Part shown: in pieces, positions 44,839 to 53,307 of the stretch
Position numbering within the stretch: position 1 is the stretch's first letter
Layout: the number at the start of each line of letters is the position of its first letter
Assembly: GCA_036322835.1 (NCBI GenBank)
Contig: AP027304.1
Span: 3,162,001 to 3,226,000, forward strand
Reading direction: 5' to 3'
Length of the DNA: 64,000 nt
Source: Tenuifilaceae bacterium CYCD
GTDB lineage: Bacteria; Bacteroidota; Bacteroidia; Bacteroidales; Tenuifilaceae
The notes under the pieces: model-generated
Database searches by the model: none
The model's input: only the letters and a program-made list of their open reading frames with translations
Told to the model about the DNA's origin: nothing
Program-made: the position numbers and the translations under genes

Positions 44839-45264
44839 ATGGCTAGGAGTTTCAGGTATATTATCCTGATTATACCATTCTGGATAATTCAATTGTCTAC
44901 TTACGGGCAGAATTATATAGGTATACATAAGGATGATATAAAAAAACTGACTTCGAAAGAATATAAGGGTTTTATCTTCGAAAAGGAGGTGAAGAATGGT
45001 GACAGAAGTTTTATAAAGTTTGTGAACGTTATTGATGAGCAAACGCTTCTGTTCATGCTTAACCAAGAGGGAATTTGCACCTCTGTCTCTAGAATGTACA
45101 ATACATGGCTTTACGACCAGGTTGTTAAGGAACTAAAGGAGAACTATAAGAAAGTCGGTTCTGATACATGGACTGAGGTGAAGGATGGAAAGGAGTACGA
45201 GATAAAACTTAAACATGGTGAATGGTTTATTACGGTAACCACCCGACCAATAACTAAAAAATAG
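44839..45264 (+). CDS. Small exported protein inserted in the Bat operon
   Basis: 141 aa with an N-terminal signal or anchor (RSFRYIILIIPFWIIQLSTYG then Q). The mature 118 residues contain EYKGFIFEKEVKNGDR, MLNQEGICTSVSRMYNTW and KHGEWFITVTTRP; one Cys. I do not recognise a family. The start is 1 nt after the moxR stop and the DUF58 gene begins 7 nt after its own stop, so it is fully embedded in the operon. In the usual layout moxR is followed directly by the DUF58 gene. Confidence 0.8.
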   Translation: MARSFRYIILIIPFWIIQLSTYGQNYIGIHKDDIKKLTSKEYKGFIFEKEVKNGDRSFIKFVNVIDEQTLLFMLNQEGICTSVSRMYNTWLYDQVVKELKENYKKVGSDTWTEVKDGKEYEIKLKHGEWFITVTTRPITKK

Positions 45265-45271
45265 TTAAGTT

Positions 45272-46156
45272 GTGGAAACATCGGATCTTTTAAAACGAGT
45301 TCGAAAAATCGAAATAAAAACGCGAGGCCTATCGCGGCATATTTTTGCAGGTCAATACCACAGCGCCTTTAAGGGTAGAGGTATGGCTTTTAGCGAGGTG
45401 CGCGAGTACCGCTATGGCGACGATATAAGAAGCATCGATTGGAACGTTACGGCGCGTTTTAACCAGCCCTACATCAAGGTTTTTGAGGAGGAACGCGAAC
45501 TAACCGTAATGCTTTTAATTGATGTTAGTGGTTCCGAACATTTTGGCACATCCCTGCAATACAAAAATCAACTTGTAACAGAAATTGCTGCAGTGCTAGC
45601 TTTTTCGGCAATTCAGAATAACGATAAAATAGGTGTAATCCTTTTCAGCGATAAAATCGAAAAGTTTATTCCTCCACAAAAAGGTCGTAAGCATATCCTT
45701 CGAATTATAAGCGATATGCTTAATTATAAGCCTCAAAGTAAGGAAACCAATATTGCCGAAGCATTAAAATATCTCACTAATGCAATTAAAAAACGCTGTA
45801 CAGCTTTTGTTATAAGCGATTTTATTGACATGGATAATAACACTCAGCCACGTTTTGCCGATGCGTTAAGCATTGCAAACAATAAGCACGATGTGGTAGG
45901 AATAAGGGTTTTTGATAAACGCGAAACAGAACTCCCATCGGTTGGCCTTGTAAAATTCAAGGATGCGGAAAGTGGATTCTACTCTTGGATTGACACATCC
46001 GATTCATTGGTTCGCAATAACTATTCAAAATGGTGGTTGCAAGCTTCTGATAGTCTAAAAACCGCTTTCACTAGATCGAAGGTTGACTGGACCTCGATTA
46101 GCACTGATGAGGATTACGTAAAACCATTAATTCTCCTTTTTAAACGTAGAGCGTAA
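45272..46156 (+). CDS. DUF58 (VWA-like) protein of the Bat operon
   Basis: 294 aa, probably starting at GTG 45272. The DUF58 signature GRGMAFSEVREYRYGDDIRSIDWNV is at about 32-55 (split here: GRGMAFSEVREY, YGDDIRSIDWN). It is followed by a VWA-like region beginning VMLLIDVSGSEHFG near residue 81, with partial MIDAS DVSGS. DUF58 proteins are the usual partners of MoxR ATPases. No signal peptide, so it is cytoplasmic. The stop overlaps the next start by 1 nt (TAATG). Confidence 0.94.
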   Translation: METSDLLKRVRKIEIKTRGLSRHIFAGQYHSAFKGRGMAFSEVREYRYGDDIRSIDWNVTARFNQPYIKVFEEERELTVMLLIDVSGSEHFGTSLQYKNQLVTEIAAVLAFSAIQNNDKIGVILFSDKIEKFIPPQKGRKHILRIISDMLNYKPQSKETNIAEALKYLTNAIKKRCTAFVISDFIDMDNNTQPRFADALSIANNKHDVVGIRVFDKRETELPSVGLVKFKDAESGFYSWIDTSDSLVRNNYSKWWLQASDSLKTAFTRSKVDWTSISTDEDYVKPLILLFKRRA

Positions 46157-47169
46157 TGGGAAATAAATTTAAACTGACAATACTAATAATGCTGGGTGCT
46201 TTATCCAATGCTTTTTCGCAGTCCAGCAGCATTGCGTCAATTAAGGCTAAAATAGATAAGGATACCATTCTAATTGGCGATCAAATATTCTATACTATAA
46301 CTGTTAATGGACAAAAAGGGGTTAAGTTCCAGTTTCCGGCTGTAACAGATTCGTTGGGTAATGGTATTGATTTGGTTGGAAAACCCTCTATTGATTCAGT
46401 AATAACCGATAGAGATGTAACCATTACATTGCGATATTTAGTAACAGCTTTCGATAGCGGGGAACATGCAATGCCGGTTTTACCCATTGTGGCCTCTCTG
46501 AATGGAAATGCTGACAGCCTTTTTGCCACAAGTAGTTCGTTGTTTGTAAAAACACTTCCTAAGGATCCCAATCAGAAAGATATTTTTGATATTAAACCTC
46601 CAATTCGAGAACCTATCGTTTTCTCGGAGGTTGCACCGTGGGCAGGATCGGGTTTAGTGCTTGTTGCCTTAATTGTTTTGTTGATTATGTATTTGAAGAA
46701 ACGCAAACAAAATAAACCTTTTCTAAATCTATTTAAACCAGCTGATCCCCCTCATGTTGTAGCACTTCGTGAGTTGCAACAAATCAGAGACGATAAGCTT
46801 TGGACTTCCGATAATCAAAAATATTACTACACAAAACTTGTTGACATTCTGAGGATTTACCTTGAGGGACGGTTCGGAATTAATGCACCAGAACAAACAA
46901 CTTCGGAGATCTTAAGCGAGGTTAATAAGATTAATTACTCATTCAATGGTTTAAAGGATCAATTACAGGATTTACTATTTACTGCTGATTTGGTGAAATT
47001 CGCAAAGCATATTCCTCAAATTTATGAAAATGAACAAAGTTTAAATTTTGCGTTTGACTTTGTGGATAAAACAAAGCCAGAGGAAGAAGTTAAAACGGAA
47101 TCGTCCGCTAATGATGCTGAACAAAATATTGTGCAGGAAACTATTGACGAACAAAAAAAGTTGAATTAA
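46156..47169 (+). CDS. Membrane protein of the Bat operon, BatD/DUF4381-like
   Basis: 337 aa. Signal peptide MGNKFKLTILIMLGALSNAFS. The exported part (to about 160) resembles the N-terminal domain of BatD-type proteins (AKIDKDTILIGDQIFYTITV). One membrane helix lies at about 169-190 (GSGLVLVALIVLLIMYL), then a cytoplasmic tail with ALRELQQIRDDKLW and YYYTKLVDILRIYLEGRFG. The tail ends in an acidic/Gln-rich stretch. It overlaps the DUF58 gene by 1 nt and precedes batA by 1 nt. It is probably a scaffold for the VWA complex. Confidence 0.88.
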   Translation: MGNKFKLTILIMLGALSNAFSQSSSIASIKAKIDKDTILIGDQIFYTITVNGQKGVKFQFPAVTDSLGNGIDLVGKPSIDSVITDRDVTITLRYLVTAFDSGEHAMPVLPIVASLNGNADSLFATSSSLFVKTLPKDPNQKDIFDIKPPIREPIVFSEVAPWAGSGLVLVALIVLLIMYLKKRKQNKPFLNLFKPADPPHVVALRELQQIRDDKLWTSDNQKYYYTKLVDILRIYLEGRFGINAPEQTTSEILSEVNKINYSFNGLKDQLQDLLFTADLVKFAKHIPQIYENEQSLNFAFDFVDKTKPEEEVKTESSANDAEQNIVQETIDEQKKLN

Positions 47170-47170
47170 C

Positions 47171-48163
47171 ATGTCGGGACTAGTTTTTGCAAATCCAAAG
47201 TTATTATACTTGTTACTGTTAGTTCCCCTGATGGTTGCATGGTACATTTTCCGTCAAAAGGACACTAAGGCAAGTCTTAGAATATCTACACTAAAAGGTT
47301 TTAGCAACACCAAACCTACCATTCGTGTTCTCCTTAGGCATATACCTTTTGTATTTAGGGTTATTGCTGTTATTTTGATTATAGTTGCATTAGCCCGTCC
47401 TCAATCAACCAATATACAAAAGAATGTTTCGGCTGAGGGTATTGATATAGTGGTATCACTAGACGTTTCGGGAAGTATGTTGGCTCGCGATTTTAAGCCC
47501 GATAGGCTTGAGGCCGCAAAGGATCTAGGTATTAAGTTCGTTAGCGGTCGCGAAACTGATAGGATGGGCTTAGTAATTTTTGCAGGTGAAAGTTTTACGC
47601 TTTGTCCATTAACTACAGACCATGTTGCCCTAATAAACATGTTTAAGGATATAAGCATGGGAGTTCTTGAGGATGGTACGGCAATAGGATCCGGACTAGC
47701 CACTGCAATTAGCCGTTTAAAGGATAGCGATGCAAAAAGTAAGGTTGTAATCCTTTTAACTGATGGGGTAAATAACCGAGGCGAAATAGCACCACTAACC
47801 GCCGCCGAAATTGCAAAAAGTTTTGGAATCAGAGTTTACACCATTGGCGTGGGAACGTACGGAACAGCACCATATCCGGTTCAAACTCCATTTGGAACTC
47901 AATTCCGCGACATGAAAGTTGAGATTGACGAAGACTTACTTACCAAAATTGCAAACACGACAGGAGGGGAATACTTTAGGGCTGTCAATAATAAAGCATT
48001 GGAGGAAGTTTACAATAAAATTGACTTGTTAGAAAAGTCAAAAATTGATGTGACAGAGTATAGTAAAAGAGAAGAGCACTATAGATTGTATGCTTTAGTG
48101 GCATTTATTCTTATTGCGATTGAAGTCATTCTTCGCCGCACATTTTTACGTAGTCTGCAATAA
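47171..48163 (+). CDS. batA: BatA, VWA-domain membrane protein
   Basis: 330 aa. Two N-terminal membrane helices (residues 8-24 and 56-77), a periplasmic VWA domain at about 90-290 with an intact MIDAS motif DVSGSMLAR and IILLTDGVNN-like strand VVILLTDGVNNRGE, and a C-terminal membrane helix at about 308-326. VWA domains bind partners through a divalent cation. In Bacteroides the bat genes support aerotolerance. It lies 26 nt before batB. Confidence 0.96.
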   Translation: MSGLVFANPKLLYLLLLVPLMVAWYIFRQKDTKASLRISTLKGFSNTKPTIRVLLRHIPFVFRVIAVILIIVALARPQSTNIQKNVSAEGIDIVVSLDVSGSMLARDFKPDRLEAAKDLGIKFVSGRETDRMGLVIFAGESFTLCPLTTDHVALINMFKDISMGVLEDGTAIGSGLATAISRLKDSDAKSKVVILLTDGVNNRGEIAPLTAAEIAKSFGIRVYTIGVGTYGTAPYPVQTPFGTQFRDMKVEIDEDLLTKIANTTGGEYFRAVNNKALEEVYNKIDLLEKSKIDVTEYSKREEHYRLYALVAFILIAIEVILRRTFLRSLQ

Positions 48164-48189
48164 ATTGATTTGATAAACAGAAATGGCTT

Positions 48190-49230
48190 ATGTTTAGATT
48201 TTCAAATCCTGAATATTTATATCTACTTCTAGTTATTCCATTAATACTAGGACTATATTGGTATTCTGTTCGGTTACAAAAGAACAACATTAAACTTTTC
48301 GGAAATTTCGAATCTGTTCTTGGACTAATCCCGGGGATCTCATTCAAACGTGGATGGATAAAGATTATAGTTGTTTCCATTGCATTCCTTTTTTTGATTT
48401 TAGGGATTGCAGGCCCTCAGTTTGGGGCAAAACTTACGGATGTAAAGCGTAAAGGAATAGAGTTGATTATTGCTCTGGATGTTTCTAACAGTATGCTTGC
48501 TGAGGATATTCAACCCAATAGGATAGAACGGGCCAAGCAGTCAATATCACAATTGGTAGATAGATTATCGAACGATAGAATTGGGCTAATAGTTTTTTCT
48601 GGTGATGCGTATGTACAACTTCCCGTCACAAACGATTATGCTTCAGCCAAGATGTTTCTTTCATCAATAAATCCCAATATGGTTCCAAAACCTGGAACTG
48701 CCATTGGAAGTGCCATTGATTTGGCCGCAAGTTCTTTCAATCCTCAATCCAAAACCAGCAAAGTGATTGTGATAATTTCGGACGGAGAAAATCACGAGGA
48801 TGACCCAGTTGACGCAGCCAAAAAAGCGGCTGAAAATGGCATAGTTATTCATACTATAGGAATAGGCTCCCCTGATGGTGCTCCAATTCCTGTAGATGCC
48901 AATCATAACTATTTAAAGGATGAGAATGGAAATGTGGTAGTTACAAAGTTGGACGAAGAGACACTGTCGAAAATTGCTGTTATTGGCAACGGAAAGTATG
49001 TAAGAGCTACTAATACACAACTCGGTTTACTGCCTTTATTCGAAAACATTAACAAGATGCAGCGATCGGAGATCAAGGATAAAGTATACTCCGAGTACAA
49101 TGAGCAATACCAATATTTAATAGCAATCGCACTATTCCTTATACTAGTTGAATTCGTAACTCTTGAACGAAAAAATAAATGGGTTGCAAATCTAAACCTA
49201 TTCGGAGACAAGAAAGGGGGTGAACTATGA
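48190..49230 (+). CDS. batB: BatB, VWA-domain membrane protein
   Basis: 346 aa. Same layout as BatA: N-terminal membrane helices at about 8-24 and 58-77, and a VWA domain with MIDAS variant ALDVSNSMLAED and VIVIISDGENHEDD. A C-terminal helix lies at about 303-320. The Gly of the usual DxSGS is Asn here (DVSNS), common in BatB. The stop overlaps the batC start by 4 nt (ATGA), so the two are coupled. Probably forms a complex with BatA. Confidence 0.96.
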   Translation: MFRFSNPEYLYLLLVIPLILGLYWYSVRLQKNNIKLFGNFESVLGLIPGISFKRGWIKIIVVSIAFLFLILGIAGPQFGAKLTDVKRKGIELIIALDVSNSMLAEDIQPNRIERAKQSISQLVDRLSNDRIGLIVFSGDAYVQLPVTNDYASAKMFLSSINPNMVPKPGTAIGSAIDLAASSFNPQSKTSKVIVIISDGENHEDDPVDAAKKAAENGIVIHTIGIGSPDGAPIPVDANHNYLKDENGNVVVTKLDEETLSKIAVIGNGKYVRATNTQLGLLPLFENINKMQRSEIKDKVYSEYNEQYQYLIAIALFLILVEFVTLERKNKWVANLNLFGDKKGGEL

Positions 49231-49976
49231 GAAGATCTATTTTTTTATGTACAGTATTCTCTTTAATCGCTATATCTTCTTTTGCCCAGAACGAACGCAA
49301 AGCAATTCGTAAAGGAAATAAGGCCTTTGAGGACAATGACTACATTGAGTCGGAAGTGCAATACCGTAAAGCATTGGAATCGAACATGCATTCATTTAAA
49401 GGTAAATTCAACCTTTCCGATGCACTCTACAAGCAGGAAAAATATGATGAATCACTTAAAACTTCCGAGGAAATAAATCAATCGGGTTTATCGAATGCTC
49501 AAAAAGCAATGATATTCCATAACAAGGGAAATGCATTGTATAAACAGCAAAAATATCAGGAAAGTATCAATGCGTATAAGAATGCATTAAAACTCAATCC
49601 TAACGATAACGAAACAAAGTATAACTTATCGGAAGCGAAACGAATGCTAAAGCAACAACAGCAGCAACAAAATAAAGATAAACAGAATAAGGATAATAAA
49701 GATAACAAGGACAATAAAGACAATAAGGATCAAAACAAAGATCAGGATAAAGACAAAAACAAGGACGATAATAAAGACAAGCAGGATCAGAACAAAGATC
49801 AAAATAAGGATCAAAAGGATAAAAATCAGCAGCAACAGGATCAGCAACCTAAAATATCAAAGGAGGATGCAGAGCGAATGCTTCAGGCTATCCAGAATAA
49901 CGAGAAAGATATTCAGGATAGAATGAAACAAGAAAAAGCAAAAGCCGCAAAAGTTCGTGTTATTAAGAATTGGTAA
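49227..49976 (+). CDS. batC: BatC, TPR protein with a Lys/Asp/Asn/Gln low-complexity tail
   Basis: 249 aa. Signal peptide (residues 1-20, ending SSFA). TPR units at about 25-145 (GNALYKQQKYQESINAYKNA). From about 146 to 208 the chain is a near-pure K/D/N/Q stretch (repeats of NKDN and DQNKD) that is read from a matching short DNA repeat. The end, SKEDAERMLQAIQNNEKDIQDRM, is the conserved BatC C-terminal helix. Length of the charged tract is likely variable between strains. Confidence 0.94.
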   Translation: MRRSIFLCTVFSLIAISSFAQNERKAIRKGNKAFEDNDYIESEVQYRKALESNMHSFKGKFNLSDALYKQEKYDESLKTSEEINQSGLSNAQKAMIFHNKGNALYKQQKYQESINAYKNALKLNPNDNETKYNLSEAKRMLKQQQQQQNKDKQNKDNKDNKDNKDNKDQNKDQDKDKNKDDNKDKQDQNKDQNKDQKDKNQQQQDQQPKISKEDAERMLQAIQNNEKDIQDRMKQEKAKAAKVRVIKNW

Positions 49977-49990
49977 GTAAGTAGAATGTT

Positions 49991-51820
49991 ATGATACGGA
50001 AATTACTCATAATTGCTCTTGTTCTAATTTCGAGCATCACAAATGCTCAAAATGTAACAATAGAAGCGTATGCACCAACGGTGGTTGAACTAGGTGAACA
50101 ATTCAGGTTAACCTATACCTTGAATTCACGACCCTCCGCATTTAACCCTCCTTCAATTACAAACTTCGACGTTGTTGCAGGCCCAAGCACATCGAGTAGC
50201 ACAAGCATAGAGATGATCAATGGGAAAGTTACCCAAAATCAATCCTACACTTACACCTATATATTAGAAGCCACAAAAGAAGGTAAATACAGCATAGATC
50301 CAGCCGAAGCCACAATAGGTAGCGAAAAGGTTAAATCCAATGCACTTACCATTGAGGTTTTAAAGTCATCAGGTAACAGCAAGAGCAACCAGCAGGATTC
50401 TCAACAACGTCAATCCGCTACTACTTCCGATAATTTGCCGAATGATGACCTTTTTGTTGCTGTTGATGTCAATAAAAAAGCAGCATACGTTGGTGAGCCA
50501 ATTGAGGCCACTATTAAAATTTACACAAGAGTAGGCATTGCAGGATTTGAAGATGCAAAGTTCCCAACATTCGATGGTTTTTGGAGTCAGCAAATAGAGA
50601 CCGATCCTAATATCCAGTTTCAAAGAACCAATATTAATGGTAAAATATATAACATGGGAGTAATTCGGAAGTATTTACTTTTCCCACAAAAAAAAGATAG
50701 ACTCGAAATCCCCCCATTCGAACTTGTTGTTGTATATCAAGGAAGATCAACACGCTCACAGTCAATTTTTGATGAATTTTTTGGAGGAGTTGAGAATTAC
50801 AGAAAACGGCTACTAAGCAAACCCATATCAATAAACATAAAGGAACTTCCTGCTGATGCTCCAGAATCCTTTATAGGTGCTGTTGGAACCTATAAACTTG
50901 ATGCAAGCCTCGATAAGTCTAAACTCAAAACAAATGAGGCTGTAACTGTAAGAGTTAAAGTTTGCGGAAGCGGAAATATTAAACTTATAGGAACTCCAAA
51001 AGTTGAATTTCCAACTGGATTTGAACTTTTTGACCCTAAGGTTAACGATAACGTAAACACAACCACTAGCAATACATCAGGTACAAAAACATATGAGTTT
51101 ATAGCAATTCCTCGTTCTGCAGGAAACTTTGAAATTCCCGCTGTTGAATTCACATACTTCGATCTAAGCAAAAATGCATACGTGACACTTCATACCAAAT
51201 CAATGCCACTTGAGGTGATTGCTGATTCCTCTTCAACAGGAGTAATGATAACGGGTTACAGCAAGGAAGATGTAAAATTTATTGGAAAAGATATTCGATT
51301 TATCAAAACTAGTCATTCCAAACTAAAACCAATGAATGCATTTATGGTGAGTTCTGGAACCTATATTTTTGTTTATATTTTGCTGGTAATTGTTTTTCTG
51401 ATTTTCTGGTATTTATATAGTAAACATAGAGAACAGATGTCGGACTTGAGTATCGTAAGAACTAAAAAGGCCAATAAGATTGCTCTAAAACGTTTGAAGG
51501 ATGCTAGTACGATGCTAAATCAGGATAATAGTGAGAAATTTTATGAAGAAATTCATAAAGCACTTTGGGGATATACTTCCGACAAACTCAATATTCCTGT
51601 AGCAAATCTCACTTCTGATAGAGTGAAAGAGGAATTAATCAAAAAAAAGATAGAAAGTGCTAATATAGATGAATTTATAAGAATTATCGATATTTGCGAA
51701 TACGCCAGATTCGCACCAAATAAAGAACATTCGCAGATGAATGCCTTATATCAGAGCACATACGATCTTATTTCTAAGTTCGAACAGTCGTTAGGAAAAG
51801 TTAAGTCTAATCTTTGGTAA
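49991..51820 (+). CDS. batD: BatD, large membrane-anchored protein
   Basis: 609 aa. Signal peptide (1-19), then tandem beta domains typical of BatD: VVELGEQFRLTYTLNSRPS near residue 33, KAAYVGEPIEATIKIYTR near 160, and KLKTNEAVTVRVKVCGSGN near 310. A membrane helix lies at about 455-475 (GTYIFVYILLVIVFLIFWYLY) and a cytoplasmic helical tail follows. The protein has the size and layout usual for Bacteroidota BatD. It begins 14 nt after batC and ends 12 nt before batE. Confidence 0.95.
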   Translation: MIRKLLIIALVLISSITNAQNVTIEAYAPTVVELGEQFRLTYTLNSRPSAFNPPSITNFDVVAGPSTSSSTSIEMINGKVTQNQSYTYTYILEATKEGKYSIDPAEATIGSEKVKSNALTIEVLKSSGNSKSNQQDSQQRQSATTSDNLPNDDLFVAVDVNKKAAYVGEPIEATIKIYTRVGIAGFEDAKFPTFDGFWSQQIETDPNIQFQRTNINGKIYNMGVIRKYLLFPQKKDRLEIPPFELVVVYQGRSTRSQSIFDEFFGGVENYRKRLLSKPISINIKELPADAPESFIGAVGTYKLDASLDKSKLKTNEAVTVRVKVCGSGNIKLIGTPKVEFPTGFELFDPKVNDNVNTTTSNTSGTKTYEFIAIPRSAGNFEIPAVEFTYFDLSKNAYVTLHTKSMPLEVIADSSSTGVMITGYSKEDVKFIGKDIRFIKTSHSKLKPMNAFMVSSGTYIFVYILLVIVFLIFWYLYSKHREQMSDLSIVRTKKANKIALKRLKDASTMLNQDNSEKFYEEIHKALWGYTSDKLNIPVANLTSDRVKEELIKKKIESANIDEFIRIIDICEYARFAPNKEHSQMNALYQSTYDLISKFEQSLGKVKSNLW

Positions 51821-51832
51821 AATATATCAACC

Positions 51833-52594
51833 ATGATTAAAAGTATTGCATTAACATTTACACTGATTGGGGCTACACTAAGTTCAATACTAGCACAAAC
51901 TCCTTCAATGTTGATAGAAAAGGCCGATAAACTTTATACTGAGGGAAAATACCAGGAGGCCATAAGTAACTATGAAGCAATTATTGGACAAGGCTTACAA
52001 AATGCTGAATTATACTACAATTTGGGGAATGCGTATTTTAAAACTAAAAATATTCCCGCAGCCATTCTGAACTACGAAAAGGCATATTCGCTAAATCCTG
52101 AAGATGAAGATATCCGCTTTAACCTTGATTTAGCGCGTACATATACATTAGATAAAATTGAGGCTGTTCCAGATTTTTTCTTAGTTTCTTTTATTAGGAA
52201 TATCCGAAATTGGTTTGGTACAAATACATGGGCATATATTGCCATTATCTCGTTTGCGTTAATTCTTGCATTAGTTTTGTTTTTCTGGTTCTCTAGTAGT
52301 TTCGAAATTCGTCGTTATGCGTTCTCTGTTTCGATATTATTGGCATTGATATTTGTCGTATCACTTTCATTTAGCATCAGTCAAAAAAATCAGATCGCAA
52401 AGCATAATCAAGCCATTATTTTTGCTCCGGTAGTATCAGCAAAAAGTTCACCCGACGATTCGGGAAAAGATTTGTTTATTCTCCATGCGGGTACAAAAGT
52501 GGAAATTGGCCGTATTGTGGGAGATTGGTGCGAGGTTAAAATTGCCGATGGTAATAAGGGCTGGATACAAAAAGTATCATTTCAAAAAATATAA
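51833..52594 (+). CDS. batE: BatE, TPR and SH3-like membrane protein
   Basis: 253 aa. Signal peptide (1-21, ending ILA), two to three TPR units at about 25-105 (LYTEGKYQEAISNYEAII, YYNLGNAYFKTKNIPAAI), then two membrane helices at about 137-160 and 166-186. A C-terminal SH3-like domain (about 200-253) contains AGTKVEIGRIVGDWCEVKIADGN and GWIQ. It is the last bat gene, followed 5 nt later by a strong terminator. Confidence 0.95.
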   Translation: MIKSIALTFTLIGATLSSILAQTPSMLIEKADKLYTEGKYQEAISNYEAIIGQGLQNAELYYNLGNAYFKTKNIPAAILNYEKAYSLNPEDEDIRFNLDLARTYTLDKIEAVPDFFLVSFIRNIRNWFGTNTWAYIAIISFALILALVLFFWFSSSFEIRRYAFSVSILLALIFVVSLSFSISQKNQIAKHNQAIIFAPVVSAKSSPDDSGKDLFILHAGTKVEIGRIVGDWCEVKIADGNKGWIQKVSFQKI

Positions 52595-52598
52595 ATTC

Positions 52599-52628
52599 AA
52601 GGTCTCGTTTCAATCGAGACCTTTTTTG
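52599..52628 (+). terminator. Rho-independent terminator of the Bat operon
   Basis: Perfect 9-bp stem AAGGTCTCG/CGAGACCTT with a 7-nt loop, followed by a T run. It starts 5 nt after the batE stop. Confidence 0.92.
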
Positions 52629-52682
52629 TTAAACAAAATATGGTTTATCCTGTTACTATGATATAATTTAAATCATATAGCT

Positions 52683-53222
52683 ATGAAATACTTAACAATT
52701 GCTCTAGCGTTAACACTTTCATTCAGTGCTTTTTCACAGGTTAAAACCTTCTACGATTATACAGTAAAGGATATTGATGGAAACGACTATAAACTATCTC
52801 AACTCAAAGGGAAAAAAGTAATGGTTGTGAATGTAGCCTCAAAGTGTGGTTTTACCCCACAGTACGAGGATCTGCAGGCTCTGTATGAGAAGTATAGGGA
52901 TCGTAACTTTGTTATAATTGGGTTCCCGGCTAATAATTTTCTTAAGCAAGAACCAGGAACCAATGCTCAAATCAAGGAGTTTTGCACCTCGAAGTTTGGC
53001 GTGACCTTTCCCATGATGGAGAAAATATCGGTGAAAGGATCGGATATGCATCCTCTATACATTTGGTTAACAAAAAAATCGGAAAACGGTGTTATAGATA
53101 GTGATGTAAAATGGAACTTTCAGAAGTACTTGATTGATGAGAATGGAAAATTAGTAGATTTTATAGCTCCTCGCGAGAAACCAAATTCCGAAAAAGTCAT
53201 TAAGTGGATTGAAGGGAAATAA
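52683..53222 (+). CDS. Exported glutathione-peroxidase-family thiol peroxidase
   Basis: 179 aa with a signal peptide (MKYLTIALALTLSFSAFSQ). The thioredoxin-fold core has the peroxidatic Cys C55 in VASKCGFTPQYEDL (Cys, not Sec), the GFPANNF motif, and the Trp/Asn pair in DVKWNFQKYL. Cys-type bacterial enzymes usually reduce peroxides with thioredoxin-like donors. Export suggests defence against peroxide in the periplasm. It follows the Bat operon terminator and is a separate gene; the shared oxidative-stress theme with Bat may be functional. Confidence 0.94.
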   Translation: MKYLTIALALTLSFSAFSQVKTFYDYTVKDIDGNDYKLSQLKGKKVMVVNVASKCGFTPQYEDLQALYEKYRDRNFVIIGFPANNFLKQEPGTNAQIKEFCTSKFGVTFPMMEKISVKGSDMHPLYIWLTKKSENGVIDSDVKWNFQKYLIDENGKLVDFIAPREKPNSEKVIKWIEGK

Positions 53223-53227
53223 ATGAT

Positions 53228-53303
53228 TAGATCACAAATGACACAGGTTTTACAGATTGTCACAAATATAAATCTGTTTAATTTGTGTCATCTGTGTTCT
53301 ATT
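53228..53303. repeat. Imperfect palindromic/tandem repeat (TGTGTCATCTGTG type)
   Basis: Left arm ATCACAAATGACACAG (about 53231-53246) and right arm TTTGTGTCATCTGTG (about 53282-53296) are largely complementary, with TTACAGATT/AAATCTGTT as an inner stem. It fills the gap between convergent genes. Related words are common in Bacteroidota gaps; it could act as a two-way terminator. Confidence 0.55.
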
Positions 53304-53307
53304 AGTC

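Noticed and set aside
49647-49847. Minus-strand frame of Leu/Ile/Phe/Val only
   Set aside because: Antisense shadow of the K/D/N/Q repeat in batC.
52683-53222. Selenocysteine glutathione peroxidase, given the nearby selenium-type genes
   Set aside because: The active-site codon is TGT (Cys), not TGA.
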